Counted from the stretch's first letter, positions 17,053 to 27,413 are shown. The stretch: DNA of 64,000 nt from Nocardioides sp. (GCA_025924815.1 JAICHQ010000006.1:1-64000); one strand, 5' to 3'. Program-made: numbers and translations. The notes: a model not told the origin generated them from the letters alone.

Positions 17053-18171
17053 ATGACCTCGGTACGCAAGGTCGGTGTCGAGGAGGAGCTCCTGCTGGTC
17101 GACACCGCCACCGGTGAGCTCGCCAGCGGTTCCGGACACGTGCTGCACGAGCATCGCGCGGAGCGGGGCGGCGCCCCTGCGTCGCGCGCTTCGCGCGATC
17201 TCGAGGGCGAGCTCCTGCGGCACATGGTCGAGACCCACACCGATCCTTCGGTCGACCTGGCCGAGATCGACCGCCAGCTGCGCGAGGCGCGGCGCACCGC
17301 CCGCACCGCCGCCGAACAGTCCGGGCTCGCCCTGGCGGCGGTCGCCACCCCACCGCTGGGAGCCTCGGAGCCGGCGGTCACTGCCGACCCGCGCTACGAG
17401 CGGATCGCGGCGGAGTTCGGCGACCTGAGCCGTCACGCCGGAACCCTCGGGATGCACGTCCACGTCGACATCGCGGACGACGACGAGGGCGTGCGGGTCA
17501 TCGACGGGCTACGACCGTGGCTGCCGATCCTGGTCGCCCTGTCGGCGAACTCGCCGTTTGCCGCGGGCCGCGACACCGGATATGCGTCGTGGCGCCACCA
17601 GGTGTGGTCGCGCTGGCCCACCGCCGGGGCGGCCGAGCCGTTCGGGTCGGTCGCGGAGTACCGCCGGGTGAGCCGGTGCCTGATCCGCAGCGGAGCCGCG
17701 CTCGACCCCGGGATGCTCTACTACGACGCCCGGCTGGCCGCGGACTACCCGACGGTGGAGATCCGGGTGGCCGACACCTGTACCGACCCGGACGACGCGC
17801 TGATCGTGGTCGCGCTCGCCCGGGCGCTGGTCGAGACCCTGGCCCGCGTCACCGCGCCGGCTGAGGCCGTGCGCAGCGATCTGCTGCGGGCCGCCGGCTG
17901 GCGCGCCGCGAGGTACGGCGTGGGCGGCGACCTCGTGCACCCGGTGACCTGGGAGCTCGTGTCGGCGCCGGAGGCTCTGGCAGCCCTCGTCGACCACGTG
18001 GCGAGCGCGCTGTCCGACGCGGGCGACCTCGACCGGGTCACCGACGGTCTGGCCAGGCTGTCGGCGACGGGCAACGGCGCGCGCCGGCAGCGCTCGGCGT
18101 ACGAGCGGACCGGCGAGCTGCGCGCGGTCGTCGGCGACCTCGTGACCCGGACGGCAGCCTCCGTGGGGTGA
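17053..18171 (+). CDS. ybdK: YbdK-type carboxylate-amine ligase (GCS2 family)
   Basis: 372 residues, the usual length. The glutamate-cysteine ligase 2 signatures are present: VGVEEELLLVD at the N-terminus, LGMHVHVDI, and RVADTCTDPDDALIV. Family members ligate a carboxylate to an amine with ATP; weak glutamate-cysteine ligase activity is known for E. coli YbdK, and the true substrate in mycothiol-using actinobacteria is unknown. ATG 17053 follows a GAGGG. Confidence 0.88.
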   Translation: MTSVRKVGVEEELLLVDTATGELASGSGHVLHEHRAERGGAPASRASRDLEGELLRHMVETHTDPSVDLAEIDRQLREARRTARTAAEQSGLALAAVATPPLGASEPAVTADPRYERIAAEFGDLSRHAGTLGMHVHVDIADDDEGVRVIDGLRPWLPILVALSANSPFAAGRDTGYASWRHQVWSRWPTAGAAEPFGSVAEYRRVSRCLIRSGAALDPGMLYYDARLAADYPTVEIRVADTCTDPDDALIVVALARALVETLARVTAPAEAVRSDLLRAAGWRAARYGVGGDLVHPVTWELVSAPEALAALVDHVASALSDAGDLDRVTDGLARLSATGNGARRQRSAYERTGELRAVVGDLVTRTAASVG

Positions 18172-18187
18172 GCGGCAGGATGGCCGG

Positions 18188-19273
18188 GTGCGTGTGCTGA
18201 TCGCTCCCGACAAGTTCGCCGGGACGCTGACCGCCGTCGAGGCGGCCCGGGCCGTCGCGGACGGCTGGCTGCGTCAGGCCCCGGCGGACGATGTCGACCT
18301 CGCCCCGATGGCAGACGGCGGACCGGGCTTCGTCGACGTGCTCCACGAGGCGCTGGGCGGTGAGCTGTCGGCCGTGACCGTCACCGGACCCCATCACGAG
18401 CGCGTGCCGGCCGCGGTGCTGCGACGCGAGGAGCGCGCCTGGATCGAGAGCGCGCAGGCCTGCGGGCTCGCCCTCACCCGGGGCGAGCGCGCCGAGAGCG
18501 CCACCACCTGGGGCGTGGGAGAGCTGGTCATGCACGCGATCGAATCGGGGGCCACCGACATCGTGGTCGGAGTCGGCGGCTCGGGGACCAACGACGGCGG
18601 CGCCGGGCTGCTCGGCGCGCTCGGCGCCACGGCCGACCGGCCGCTCGACGGCGGCGCTGCCGGCCTCGACGGCGTCACCAGGGTCGAGCTGGACGCGGCC
18701 CGCGCACGCCTGGACGGGATCACGGTCACCTGCGCCGGCGACGTCGACAGCCCGCTGACCGGCCTGTTCGGCGCGACCAAGACCTTCGGACCGCAGAAGG
18801 GCATCGCAGAGGACCGGCTGCCGGCCGTCGACGCCGTGCTCGAGGGGCTCGCCGTGGCGACCGATCGGCGTACGTCCCTGGAGCAGGGCGCCGGAGCCGC
18901 CGGCGGTCTGGGCTTCGCCCTGCTGCTCCTGGGCGCCTCCCGGTGTCCCGGTTTCGACGTCGTCGCCCGCGCGGTCGACCTGCCCGGCCGGGCCGCGAAG
19001 GCGGACCTCGTGATCACGGGCGAGGGTGCGTTCGACTTCTCCAGCCGCTCCGGCAAGGTCCCGTACGGCGTGGCCGCGGTCGCCGCCGAAGCCCTCCGGC
19101 CGTGCGTCGCAATGGCCGGCAAGGTCCTGGTCGGCTCGCGCGAGATGCGTGCCCTCGGCATCGAGTCGGCGTACTCCCTGGTGGACCTGGTGGGGGAGGA
19201 GCAGGCGTTCGCCGACCCGGCGGGCAGTCTGCGCGATCTCGCGGCGCGTGTGGCGCGCACCTGGTCGCGCTGA
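18188..19273 (+). CDS. glxK: Glycerate kinase, type 1
   Basis: 361 residues. N-terminal VRVLIAPDKFAGTLTAVEAA with the conserved APDKFK-like segment, APMADGGPGFVD, VGGSGTNDGGAGLLGALG and LVITGEGAFDFSS identify GlxK-type glycerate kinase, which phosphorylates glycerate using ATP. It starts 16 bp after ybdK, so the two may be co-transcribed. No glyoxylate carboligase genes are nearby. Confidence 0.93.
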   Translation: MRVLIAPDKFAGTLTAVEAARAVADGWLRQAPADDVDLAPMADGGPGFVDVLHEALGGELSAVTVTGPHHERVPAAVLRREERAWIESAQACGLALTRGERAESATTWGVGELVMHAIESGATDIVVGVGGSGTNDGGAGLLGALGATADRPLDGGAAGLDGVTRVELDAARARLDGITVTCAGDVDSPLTGLFGATKTFGPQKGIAEDRLPAVDAVLEGLAVATDRRTSLEQGAGAAGGLGFALLLLGASRCPGFDVVARAVDLPGRAAKADLVITGEGAFDFSSRSGKVPYGVAAVAAEALRPCVAMAGKVLVGSREMRALGIESAYSLVDLVGEEQAFADPAGSLRDLAARVARTWSR

Positions 19274-19419
19274 CCGGCCCCGTCCGTCCCACCGCCGTCC
19301 CCCCGCCGTCAAACCGCCGGGAGGCGATCGCGCGGAATAACCAGCGTTGTGCGAGAATTGCACCCGTCAGACGCGCCCGAGAGACGCGCCTCTCCGACAC
19401 CGACGAAGGAGCAACGAGC

Positions 19420-19773
19420 ATGACCGACCAGGTCACCGAGCGACGCACCGACCAGATCAACCTGAGCCCGGTCGCGGCCTCCAAGGTGCAGAGCCTGCTC
19501 GAGCAGGAGGGTCGCGACGACCTCCAGCTGCGCATCTCCGTGCAGCCCGGCGGCTGCAGCGGTCTGCGCTACCAGCTGTTCTTCGACGAACGCACTCTCG
19601 ACGGTGACGTGGTCACCGACTTCGACGGCGTCGGCGTCGTCGTCGACCGGATGAGCGTCCCCTACCTCAACGGCGCGATGATCGACTTCGTGGACTCGAT
19701 CGAGAAGCAGGGCTTCACGATCGACAACCCGAACGCCGGTGGCTCCTGCGCCTGCGGCGACTCGTTCCACTGA
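19420..19773 (+). CDS. erpA: Iron-sulfur cluster insertion protein, HesB/IscA family
   Basis: 117 residues. A-type carrier with the three conserved Cys: GGCSGLRY and, near the C-terminus, GSCACGDSF. It delivers clusters to apo-proteins such as those of isoprenoid and respiratory enzymes. GAAGGAG lies 9 nt before the ATG. The 146-bp upstream gap holds a GAGAAT box and probably its promoter. In actinobacteria it commonly lies near ctaC and qcr genes, as here. Confidence 0.95.
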   Translation: MTDQVTERRTDQINLSPVAASKVQSLLEQEGRDDLQLRISVQPGGCSGLRYQLFFDERTLDGDVVTDFDGVGVVVDRMSVPYLNGAMIDFVDSIEKQGFTIDNPNAGGSCACGDSFH

Positions 19774-19799
19774 CGGGCCACTGACAGTTCACTGACGCA

Positions 19800-19822
19800 C
19801 ACCGGCCCGCCACGGGCCGGTG
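19800..19822. terminator. Hairpin between convergent erpA and a small gene
   Basis: CACCGGCCCG (19800-19809) pairs perfectly with 19813-19822 across a CCA loop. It follows erpA by 26 nt and precedes the stop of the opposing small gene, so it can serve as a bidirectional terminator. There is no T tract. Confidence 0.6.
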
Positions 19823-19847
19823 GCCGCGCCCGTCGTCCTGCCCGCTG

Positions 19848-20054
19848 CTAGTCGAGGTGCAGGTGGAGGGCGTTCGCGATCCTGGTGGCGGACTCGTCGA
19901 CCGCGATCTCGCGTACGGTGGCCTCGCGCGTGGTGTCGCCGTACTCCGGGCTCGGGCCCATGCCGAGGTGCAGAGCCCGTCCCGCGGCGGCGGCGTCGGC
20001 CCGCAGGGTGGCCGGTGAGTCGATCTCTTCGTACGACGCGTGGGTGCCGCTCAT
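19848..20054 (-). CDS. Conserved-looking small protein, 68 residues
   Basis: Starts MSGTHASYEEIDSPATLRADA and ends in HLHLD. It is soluble and moderately acidic. TAGCGT lies 7 nt before the ATG, the same leaderless layout as many genes here, which supports it being real. No family is recognised. It is divergent from the adenosine kinase gene. Confidence 0.5.
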   Translation of the reverse strand: MSGTHASYEEIDSPATLRADAAAAGRALHLGMGPSPEYGDTTREATVREIAVDESATRIANALHLHLD

Positions 20055-20117
20055 GAGAACGACGCTAGCGGCTACCGATGGGTACTCCCAGCCGGAAATC
20101 ACCTAGTCTTCCCGAAC

Positions 20118-21095
20118 GTGCCCCTGCTGATCTGCGGTTCGATCGCCACCGACCACCTGATGACCTTCCAGGGGCGGTTCAAGGACTCCCTCGTCGTCGA
20201 GCAGCTCGACAAGCTCGCGGTCTCCTTCCTCGTCGACGACCTCGAGATCCGGCGCGGGGGAGTGGCTCCCAACATGTGCTTCGGGCTGGGGCGGCTCGGG
20301 CTCCACCCGGTGCTGGTCGGCGCGGCCGGCGAGGACTTCGACGACTACCGCAGCTGGCTGGAGCGCCATCACGTCGACTGCTCGTTCGTGCACATCTCGG
20401 AGACCAAGCACACCGCTCGCTTCGTGTGCACCACCGACTCCGCGATGGCACAGTTCGCGTCCTTCTACCCCGGCGCGATGAGCGAGGCCCGGCTGATCGA
20501 GCTGGCGCCGATCGTCGAGCAGGTGGGTGCTCCCGACTTCGTGCTGATCGCGGCCGACGATCCCGAGGGGATGGTCCGCCACACCCACGAGTGCCGGCAG
20601 CGCGGCTACGCGTTCATCGCCGACCCGAGCCAGCAGCTGGCCTTCAGCGACGGGGCCCTGATCCGCGACCTGATCGACGGCGCGACGTACCTGTTCTCCA
20701 ACGAGTACGAGTCGCACATGATCGAGTCCAAGACCGGGTGGTCGGCCGAGGAGGTGCTCGACCGGGTCGGCGCCCAGGTGACGACCCTCGGCGCCGACGG
20801 CGTGCGGATCACGGGGCGCGGCATGGAGCCGGTCGAGGTCAAGGCGGCCCCCGGCGTGGCGGCCGTCGAGCCGACCGGCGTCGGAGACGCCTTCCGAGCG
20901 GGCTTCCTCGCGGGCCTGGAGTGGGGCTTCGGCCACGAGCGCTCGGCCCAGGTCGGCTGCGTGCTGGCGGCGTACGTCGTGGAGACGGTCGGCACGCAGG
21001 AGTACTCCTTCACCCGGCCTGAGTTCGTCGAGCGTCTCCGGGCGGCGTACGGCGACCAGGCCGCGGCCGACGTCGGGGGCCACATGCTCGGGTGA
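20118..21095 (+). CDS. adoK: Adenosine kinase, PfkB family
   Basis: 325 residues. It follows the mycobacterial AdoK plan closely: GSIATDHLM at the N-terminus, SFLVDDLEIRRGGVAPNM, TARFVCTTD, ASFYPGAMSEAR, and the PfkB signature PTGVGDAFRAGFLAG with the catalytic Asp. AdoK phosphorylates adenosine to AMP for purine salvage. GTG 20118 follows TAGTCT by 8 nt. Position near cta/qcr genes matches Mycobacterium. Confidence 0.93.
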   Translation: MPLLICGSIATDHLMTFQGRFKDSLVVEQLDKLAVSFLVDDLEIRRGGVAPNMCFGLGRLGLHPVLVGAAGEDFDDYRSWLERHHVDCSFVHISETKHTARFVCTTDSAMAQFASFYPGAMSEARLIELAPIVEQVGAPDFVLIAADDPEGMVRHTHECRQRGYAFIADPSQQLAFSDGALIRDLIDGATYLFSNEYESHMIESKTGWSAEEVLDRVGAQVTTLGADGVRITGRGMEPVEVKAAPGVAAVEPTGVGDAFRAGFLAGLEWGFGHERSAQVGCVLAAYVVETVGTQEYSFTRPEFVERLRAAYGDQAAADVGGHMLG

Positions 21096-21102
21096 GCGCC
21101 GC

Positions 21103-21327
21103 TCACTCCACCCGGCGTACGACGTAGCGGGGCACCTCGTCCCCGGCGAGGTCCTCCCCGACGTACTCATGGCCGGTCATCCGGCACCACGCGGGTACGT
21201 CGACGCGCGCGGCCGCGTCGGAGGCGACGACCGCGATCAGGTCGCCGACGGCGACGTCCCGCACATGTCGCGCGAGCTCGATGATCGGGGCCGGGCAGAC
21301 CATCTCGCGGCAGTCGAGCTGGAGCAT
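21103..21327 (-). CDS. TusA/SirA-like sulfur carrier protein
   Basis: 74 residues beginning MLQLDCREMVCPAPIIELAR, with the Cys-Pro-x-Pro motif that carries persulfide sulfur in TusA. It overlaps the stop of the upstream cysteine desulfurase (TGATG), so it is a natural sulfur acceptor for that enzyme. Target pathway (tRNA thiolation, molybdopterin or other) is not shown by the sequence. Confidence 0.82.
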   Translation of the reverse strand: MLQLDCREMVCPAPIIELARHVRDVAVGDLIAVVASDAAARVDVPAWCRMTGHEYVGEDLAGDEVPRYVVRRVE

Positions 21328-22490
21328 CAGATCCGCGCCCGCAACCGCTCGACCGCTCCGGGAAGCGCCTCGAGGAACCTGGTCACGTCGTCGTCGGTCG
21401 TCCCTCGGCCGACGGACACCCGGACGTTGCCGTGCGTGAGGGCGCCCATCGCCGCGAGCACGTGGCTGGGCTCGAGCGTCGACGACGTGCACGCGGACCC
21501 GCTGGCGACCTCGAACCCGAGCCGGTCGAGCTCGCTCACCAGGGCCTCACCGTCGACGTACAGGCACGAGAACGTGACCACGTGGGGGAGTCGCTCGACC
21601 GGGTCGCCCACGACGTCGATGTCGGGGAGGCCGCCCACCACACGCCGGATCCGCATCACGAGCGCGTTCGTCCGCGCGTTCTCGGCGGCGCGCTCGGCGA
21701 CGACCGCCTGCAGCGCCGCGGCGGCCGCCAGCACGGCCGGCACGTTCTCGAACCCGCTCTCCCGCTCGCCCGCTCGCTCGTCGGGAGGGAACGGGTCGTG
21801 CCACCGGGTCCCGCGGCGTACGACGAGCACGCCGACGCCCGCGGGACCACCCCACTTGTGGGCCGACGCGGCCAACGCCGACCAGCCCTGCGGCAGTGGG
21901 AGCCGGCCGGCCGACGCGCACGCGTCGACGAAGAGAGGGACGCCGTCCAGTCGCTCGGCCACCGACTCCACCGGCTGGATGGTGCCGACCTCGTGGTTGG
22001 CGGACTGGCAGGCCACGACGGTCGCGCCGGCGAGGCCGGCTGCGCCCGGAGGGAGGTCGTCGAGCCGCAGCCGACCGGCGGGGTCGACCCCGACCGACCG
22101 GGTGGTCGCCCCCGACCACTCGGCGGCGTGCAGGACGGCGGAGTGCTCGACCGCCGAGTGGACGACCAGTGGGCCCTCGCCGCCGGAGCCACGGCCGGGA
22201 CCGAGCAGCCCGAGCAGCCCGCGCTGGACGGCATCGGTGCCGGACGACGCGAACGTCACCTCGTCGGGCCGTACGCCGAGCGCCTCGGCCGTGGCGGCGC
22301 GGGCGTTGTCGAGGACGAGCCGGGCGGCCCCGCCGGCGTGGTGGAGCCGGCGCGGGTCGGCGTACGCCGTGTCCAGCGCGGCCTCGAGCGCCCGTCGGGC
22401 GGCCGGGTGCAGAGCCTCGCCGGACGCGGAGTCCAGGTAGACCCGTCGGCCCGGTTCGGGGCTCCCCTCCGACGTCGTCGTGCTCGACAC
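21327..22490 (-). CDS. Cysteine desulfurase-like aminotransferase, class V
   Basis: 387 residues. PLP-dependent NifS/IscS-like fold: VYLDSASGEALHPAARRAL, FASSGTDAVQRG, catalytic Lys in ASAHKWGGPAGVG, and the catalytic-loop Cys in ASGSACTSSTLEPS. It liberates persulfide from cysteine. GTG 22490 lies 6 nt after TAGGTT. Paired with a TusA-like carrier, so it is likelier to serve sulfur transfer than general Fe-S assembly; inference. Confidence 0.9.
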   Translation of the reverse strand: MSSTTTSEGSPEPGRRVYLDSASGEALHPAARRALEAALDTAYADPRRLHHAGGAARLVLDNARAATAEALGVRPDEVTFASSGTDAVQRGLLGLLGPGRGSGGEGPLVVHSAVEHSAVLHAAEWSGATTRSVGVDPAGRLRLDDLPPGAAGLAGATVVACQSANHEVGTIQPVESVAERLDGVPLFVDACASAGRLPLPQGWSALAASAHKWGGPAGVGVLVVRRGTRWHDPFPPDERAGERESGFENVPAVLAAAAALQAVVAERAAENARTNALVMRIRRVVGGLPDIDVVGDPVERLPHVVTFSCLYVDGEALVSELDRLGFEVASGSACTSSTLEPSHVLAAMGALTHGNVRVSVGRGTTDDDVTRFLEALPGAVERLRARI

Positions 22491-22608
22491 GCGGCCAACC
22501 TAGACCTCGCGCGAGGCGCCGACTTACCGGCGACCCACCCCCCGAGCGGGCCGGAGGTTCGGATAGTGTGCTGGATGTTGGACAACGCCTGAGCAGAAAG
22601 GCTCGTTC

Positions 22609-23526
22609 GTGGGTCGGCAAGTCTCCGCTGCCTCGGCCGCGACTCCCCGTCGTACGCCCCGTCGTACCCGTGCCATCGCCGGCAGAGCAGGTGTCGTCCT
22701 CGTCGGTGCAGTGGTCCTGCTCAGCCTGACCGGCTGCAGCGAGAAGACCCGGCACGAGTGGTCCAACCTGGCCATGCCCGACCCCATCACGACTCAGGGC
22801 GAGCACATCTTCCTGCTCTGGCGGTGGGCCTGGATCGCGGCGCTGGCCACCGGCGCGCTCGTCTGGGGCCTGATCTTCTACGCCAGCTGGCGGTTCCGCC
22901 GTCGCAGCGACGACGAGGTGCCGGTCCAGACCCGCTACAACCTGCCGCTCGAGATCTTCTACACGATCGTGCCGATCATCATGGTCGTGGTGTTCTTCGT
23001 GCACACAGAGCGCACCCAGAACATCATCCGCGAGGAGGTCCCCAACCCCGACGTGACGATCTACGTCGTGGGCCAGCAGTGGACCTGGACCTTCAACTAC
23101 ATGCCCGGTGGCGAGATCAACACCCCGGGCAACCAGGTGCTCTACACCGTGGGCCAGGCGGGCAACCCGCCCACGCTGGTGCTCCCGGTGGACAAGACCG
23201 TCGAGTTCAAGCTCCACTCACCCGACGTGATCCACGACTTCGGTGTCCCGGGCTTCCTGGAGAAGGAGGACGTCATCCCCGGCCCGGTCGCGGACGACAA
23301 CCACTTCCAGGTGAAGCCGACCGTGGTCGGCGACTATCGTGGGAAGTGCTTCGAGCTGTGCGGGGTCTACCACTCGCGGATGCTCTTCAACGTCAAGATC
23401 GTCAGCGACGCCGACTTCCAGGCCTACCTGCAGCAGCTTCGGACGCAAGGCGACATCGCGAACCAGCCGCTGCTGGGCGGTATCACCAGCCAGACGCAGG
23501 CAGGGCTCGAGGGAGGCTCCGAATGA
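22609..23526 (+). CDS. ctaC: Cytochrome c oxidase subunit II
   Basis: 305 residues. Lipobox LLSLTGC (lipoprotein signal), two membrane helices (about 60-85 and 103-125), then the CuA domain with [12 protein letters not shown] giving the Cys and His ligands. It takes electrons from the cytochrome bcc complex in the actinobacterial supercomplex. GTG 22609 has AGAAAGG 8 nt upstream; TAGTGT about 40 nt upstream is a likely -10. ctaD overlaps its stop. Confidence 0.97.
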   Translation: MGRQVSAASAATPRRTPRRTRAIAGRAGVVLVGAVVLLSLTGCSEKTRHEWSNLAMPDPITTQGEHIFLLWRWAWIAALATGALVWGLIFYASWRFRRRSDDEVPVQTRYNLPLEIFYTIVPIIMVVVFFVHTERTQNIIREEVPNPDVTIYVVGQQWTWTFNYMPGGEINTPGNQVLYTVGQAGNPPTLVLPVDKTVEFKLHSPDVIHDFGVPGFLEKEDVIPGPVADDNHFQVKPTVVGDYRGKCFELCGVYHSRMLFNVKIVSDADFQAYLQQLRTQGDIANQPLLGGITSQTQAGLEGGSE

Positions 23527-25274
23527 CCGCCATCAGTCCGTCCACCACTGCCACCGGGGGCCCCGCGCCGCGACGCGAGCTGGGTCGGACGATCATCAAG
23601 GTCATCACCTCGACCGACCACAAGGTGATCGGCAACCTCTACCTCGGTACGTCGTTCGCCTGGTTCCTCATCGGTGGCGTGATGGCCATGCTGATGCGGT
23701 CCGAGCTGGCCAACCCGGGCATGCAGTTCGTCAACGACGAGGTCTACAACCAGCTGTTCACGATGCACGGCACGATCATGCTGCTGCTGTTCGCGACGCC
23801 GCTGTTCTTCGGGTTCGGCAACGCGATCATGCCGCTCCAGATCGGAGCGCCCGACGTCGCATTCCCCCGGCTGAACATGTTCAGCTACTGGCTGTTCCTC
23901 TTCGGGGGGCTGATCGCCGGCTCCGGGTTCTTCACCCCCTCCGGCGCCGCCGACTTCGGATGGTTCGCCTATACCCCGCTGTCTGACGCGGTCCGATCTC
24001 CGGGCGTGGGTGGCGACCTGTGGGTCATGGGTCTGTGGATGGCCGGTCTGGGCACCATCCTCGGTGCGGTCAACTTCATCACCACGATCATCTGCATGCG
24101 TGCTCCCGGGATGACGATGTTCCGGCTGCCGATCTTCTGCTGGAACACGATGGTCACCAGCCTGATGGTGCTGATCGCGTTCCCGGTGCTGGCCGGCGCA
24201 CTGCTCTCGCTCGAGGCCGATCGACAGCTGGGAGCGCACGTCTTCGACACCAGTCACGGCGGGCCGATCCTTTGGCAGCACCTGTTCTGGTTCTTCGGCC
24301 ACCCCGAGGTCTACATCATCGCGATCCCGTTCTTCGGGATCATCACCGAGATCCTTCCGGTGTTCAGCCGCAAGCCCGTGTTCGGCTACATCGGCCTGGT
24401 CGGTGCCACGCTGGGCATCGCGACCCTGTCGACCGCGGTGTGGGCCCACCACATGTTCGTCACCGGCAAGGTCGACCTGCCGTTCTTCTCCGGGATGACC
24501 TTCCTGATCGCCGTACCCACCGGGGTGAAGTTCTTCAACTGGATAGGCACGATGTGGGGGGGATCCATATCCTTCGACACCCCCATGCTGTGGTCCGTCG
24601 GCTTCCTGACGACGTTCCTGTTCGGTGGCTTGACGGGCGTCATCCTGGCGAGCCCGCCGCTGGACTTCCACGTGTCCGACTCCTACTTCGTGGTGGCGCA
24701 CTTCCACTACGTCGTCTTCGGCACGGTGGTGTTCGCGATGTTCGCCGGCTTCTACTACTGGTGGCCGAAGCTGACCGGCCGGATGCTCGACGAGCGCCTC
24801 GGCAAGGTCCACTTCTGGATGCTGTTCCTGGGCTTCCACACGACGTTCCTGGTCCAGCACTGGCTGGGCGTCGAGGGGATGCCGAGACGGATCGCCGACT
24901 ACCTGCCGGAGGACGGCTTCACCACGCTCAACCAGGTCTCGACCGTCGGTGCGTTCCTGCTCGGAGCCTCGATGCTGCCGTTCTTCTACAACGTCTGGAT
25001 CTCCCGGCGCGCTCCGCTCGTCGAGGTCGACGACCCCTGGGGCTGGGGCCGCTCGTTGGAGTGGGCGACCAGCTGTCCGCCGCCACGGCACAACTTCGAC
25101 TCGATCCCGCGCATCCGCTCCGAGTCGCCGGCCTTCGACCTGCACCACCCGGAGATCGCCGCGATCGAGATGGAGGACAACTACGCCATGGCGGGCACCG
25201 GCGGCTTCGCCGACGCACCCGACGTCGAAGGGCGTGAGGAGCACCTACGCGACCAGATGGGGGATGACTCGTGA
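23523..25274 (+). CDS. ctaD: Cytochrome c oxidase subunit I
   Basis: 583 residues and twelve membrane segments. The heme and copper ligands are visible: [21 protein letters not shown] (His and Tyr of the His-Tyr cross-link), VWAHHMF and [10 protein letters not shown]. This is the oxygen-reducing core of the aa3 oxidase. It overlaps ctaC (AATGA) and ctaF (GTGA), so the three are one operon. Confidence 0.98.
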   Translation: MTAISPSTTATGGPAPRRELGRTIIKVITSTDHKVIGNLYLGTSFAWFLIGGVMAMLMRSELANPGMQFVNDEVYNQLFTMHGTIMLLLFATPLFFGFGNAIMPLQIGAPDVAFPRLNMFSYWLFLFGGLIAGSGFFTPSGAADFGWFAYTPLSDAVRSPGVGGDLWVMGLWMAGLGTILGAVNFITTIICMRAPGMTMFRLPIFCWNTMVTSLMVLIAFPVLAGALLSLEADRQLGAHVFDTSHGGPILWQHLFWFFGHPEVYIIAIPFFGIITEILPVFSRKPVFGYIGLVGATLGIATLSTAVWAHHMFVTGKVDLPFFSGMTFLIAVPTGVKFFNWIGTMWGGSISFDTPMLWSVGFLTTFLFGGLTGVILASPPLDFHVSDSYFVVAHFHYVVFGTVVFAMFAGFYYWWPKLTGRMLDERLGKVHFWMLFLGFHTTFLVQHWLGVEGMPRRIADYLPEDGFTTLNQVSTVGAFLLGASMLPFFYNVWISRRAPLVEVDDPWGWGRSLEWATSCPPPRHNFDSIPRIRSESPAFDLHHPEIAAIEMEDNYAMAGTGGFADAPDVEGREEHLRDQMGDDS

Positions 25275-25669
25275 GAGCAGAAGCCTGGATCTTCGCGTTC
25301 GTCACGACCTTCTTCGTCGTCGTGAGCCCGGTCTACTGGTTCGCCTCCGGCGAGTGGGCCGGCACCGCAGCCCTGGTGATGACCGCGCTCCTGGCGGCGA
25401 TGGTGACGGTCTACCTCGGCTTCCACGCAGCGAAGATGGAGCCGCGGCCCGAGGACCGCAAGGACGCCGAAGTCGCCGAAGGCGCCGGGGAGATCGGCTT
25501 CTTCCCGCCGTACTCGTGGTGGCCGCTGTGGTGCGCCGCCTCGCTTGGCGTCATCGTGTACGGCGTTGCGTTGCTCGCCTACTGGCTGATCATCATCGGG
25601 TTCGGTCTCGGCGCTCTGGCACTGTCGGGCTGGATCTTCGAGTACTACCGCGGCGAGCACGCCCACTGA
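25271..25669 (+). CDS. ctaF: Cytochrome c oxidase subunit IV, actinobacterial type
   Basis: 132 residues and four membrane helices: [23 protein letters not shown] at the start, then [17 protein letters not shown], and two at the C-terminus after [13 protein letters not shown]. This matches the actinobacterial subunit IV of the bcc-aa3 supercomplex. GTGA overlap with ctaD. Confidence 0.94.
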   Translation: MRAEAWIFAFVTTFFVVVSPVYWFASGEWAGTAALVMTALLAAMVTVYLGFHAAKMEPRPEDRKDAEVAEGAGEIGFFPPYSWWPLWCAASLGVIVYGVALLAYWLIIIGFGLGALALSGWIFEYYRGEHAH

Positions 25670-25833
25670 CCGCTCCCGCCTCCCGCAGCAAGCTCGCAGC
25701 GCCGTCACAGCAACCTCCGACGGCCGTCTCGCGTCCTACCGGACGTGAGGTCCCGTGTGGCCGCCAATTCCCGTTCGAGGTGGGGTGGCGGGTTACATTG
25801 GGGCGACCGTCCTTTACCTTTCCGGGGAGTCCG

Positions 25834-27048
25834 ATGTCCTTCACCCGCGCCCGCGTGCCGATGATGCTCGGCACGCTGCTGGCCGTCTCGCTGCTGGCCG
25901 CCGGATGCGGCTCCGGCGACTCCACGCCCGCCGCCGGCGGCGGGGGGCTGAAGGACGTCTTGTCGAGCAAGTCCCCCCAGCCGGACGTCGTCCAGGCGGC
26001 CGTCCACACCAATGTCGGCGGCGGTGCCAGGTCCGTCCCCGTCGACCGGCTCGTCTCCGTCACCGCCGACTCCGGCACGCTGACCTCGGTCGTGGTGAGC
26101 TCGAAGTCCGGGTCGGTGCCCGGGAAGCTCTCGGCCGACAAGAAGACCTGGACGGCGGGCACGCTGCTGGAGCCCGACACGGCGTACACCGTGACCACGC
26201 AGGTGTCCGCCGACGGCGGGCCGTCGGTCCGGAAGGTGACCCGCTTCCACACTGCGGCGCTGAGCCTCGACCAGCAGACCTACCCCTCGATCGCGCCTCT
26301 CGACGGCCAGACGGTGGGGGTCGGGATGCCCGTGATCGTGCGCTTCGACGTGCCCGTCACCGACCAGGCGTCGATCGAGAAGCACCTCCACGTGGTGTCA
26401 CAGCCGGCCCAGAAGGGCTCGTGGCACTGGCTGAGCAACACCGAGGTGCACTGGCGTCCGGCCTCGTACTGGAAGGCGGGCAGCACGGTCACGGTCAACG
26501 CCGACATCAACAGCGTCCCGGCCGGCAACGGGATCTTCGGTCAGCTCGACCGGAGCATCACCTTCCACGTGGGAGCCGCGCACATCTACAAGGTCAACAT
26601 GAAGACCGACCAGATGCAGGTCTTCAGCAACGGCACGCTGCTGCGCACACTGCCGGTCACGACCGGGCAGCAGCCGGCGTACACGACCCGGTCCGGCACC
26701 AAGGTCATCATCGAGAAGTTCCCCTCCAAGGACATGAACTCCGAGACGGTGGGCATCACCGGCGCCGACGCCTACAACATCAAAGGCGTCCAGTGGGCGA
26801 TGCGGGTGACCTACTCCGGTGAGTTCGTCCACGCCGCGCCGTGGTCGGTGGCCAGCCAGGGCCACGCCAACGTCTCGCACGGTTGCACGGGCCTGAGCAC
26901 GGCCAACGCCGACTGGCTCTACCACATGACCAACGTCGGCGATGTCGTGGAATACACCGGCAGCAACCGTCCGATGGACCTCACCAACGGCTACGGTGAC
27001 TGGAACGAGTCCTTCAAGACCTACGCCGAGGGCTCCGCCCTCCGCTGA
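25834..27048 (+). CDS. L,D-transpeptidase lipoprotein with Ig-like domains
   Basis: 404 residues. Signal peptide with lipobox LLAAGCGSG (Cys at about 26), two Ig-like domains (about 60-260, with SIAPLDGQTVGVGMPVIVRF), then a YkuD domain ending in the catalytic signature HANVSHGCTGLS. These enzymes make 3-3 cross-links in peptidoglycan outside the membrane, as in LdtMt2. GGGGAG precedes the ATG; TACATT (25794-25799) is a likely -10. It is placed between ctaF and the convergent qcrB. Confidence 0.93.
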   Translation: MSFTRARVPMMLGTLLAVSLLAAGCGSGDSTPAAGGGGLKDVLSSKSPQPDVVQAAVHTNVGGGARSVPVDRLVSVTADSGTLTSVVVSSKSGSVPGKLSADKKTWTAGTLLEPDTAYTVTTQVSADGGPSVRKVTRFHTAALSLDQQTYPSIAPLDGQTVGVGMPVIVRFDVPVTDQASIEKHLHVVSQPAQKGSWHWLSNTEVHWRPASYWKAGSTVTVNADINSVPAGNGIFGQLDRSITFHVGAAHIYKVNMKTDQMQVFSNGTLLRTLPVTTGQQPAYTTRSGTKVIIEKFPSKDMNSETVGITGADAYNIKGVQWAMRVTYSGEFVHAAPWSVASQGHANVSHGCTGLSTANADWLYHMTNVGDVVEYTGSNRPMDLTNGYGDWNESFKTYAEGSALR

Positions 27049-27413
27049 TCGGTCACGAGGCGGCTGGCTTCACGCGGGCCAGATCGTGCCCGATGGCGCG
27101 AGAGAACGCGGCGCTCAGCAGTTGGGTGGTCGATCGGGCTGCAGCGTGTCACCTCGGCATCCCCTGAGCGCATCGCCGAGCTCGGCCCAGGCGCGGGGTC
27201 GGCCTGGAGGCCTTGCTCGGGAAGTTCCAGACGCGCAGGGCCGGGCACTACCACCGACCCGTGCTGCATCGAACGGAAGCACATCGACGAGGTCGGACAC
27301 GACCCGGACCAGCGACAGCCCGGCCATCGGACAGCCCGTGCGGGCTTGTCACCACACGCGTCCCACTCCGGACCGAATCCCGTCACTTCGTGGCCGTTGC
27401 AACGCCTCCTATG
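27049..27413. other. Gene-poor stretch between the L,D-transpeptidase and qcrB
   Basis: No convincing gene is seen. Several reading frames of up to 149 codons exist on both strands, but none has a recognised motif, ribosome-binding site or usual codon pattern. The base composition is slightly less GC-rich than the neighbours, consistent with old, decayed sequence; this is a guess. The stretch runs up to the palindrome at 27414; downstream of that, 27448-27518 is also free of genes. Confidence 0.5.
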
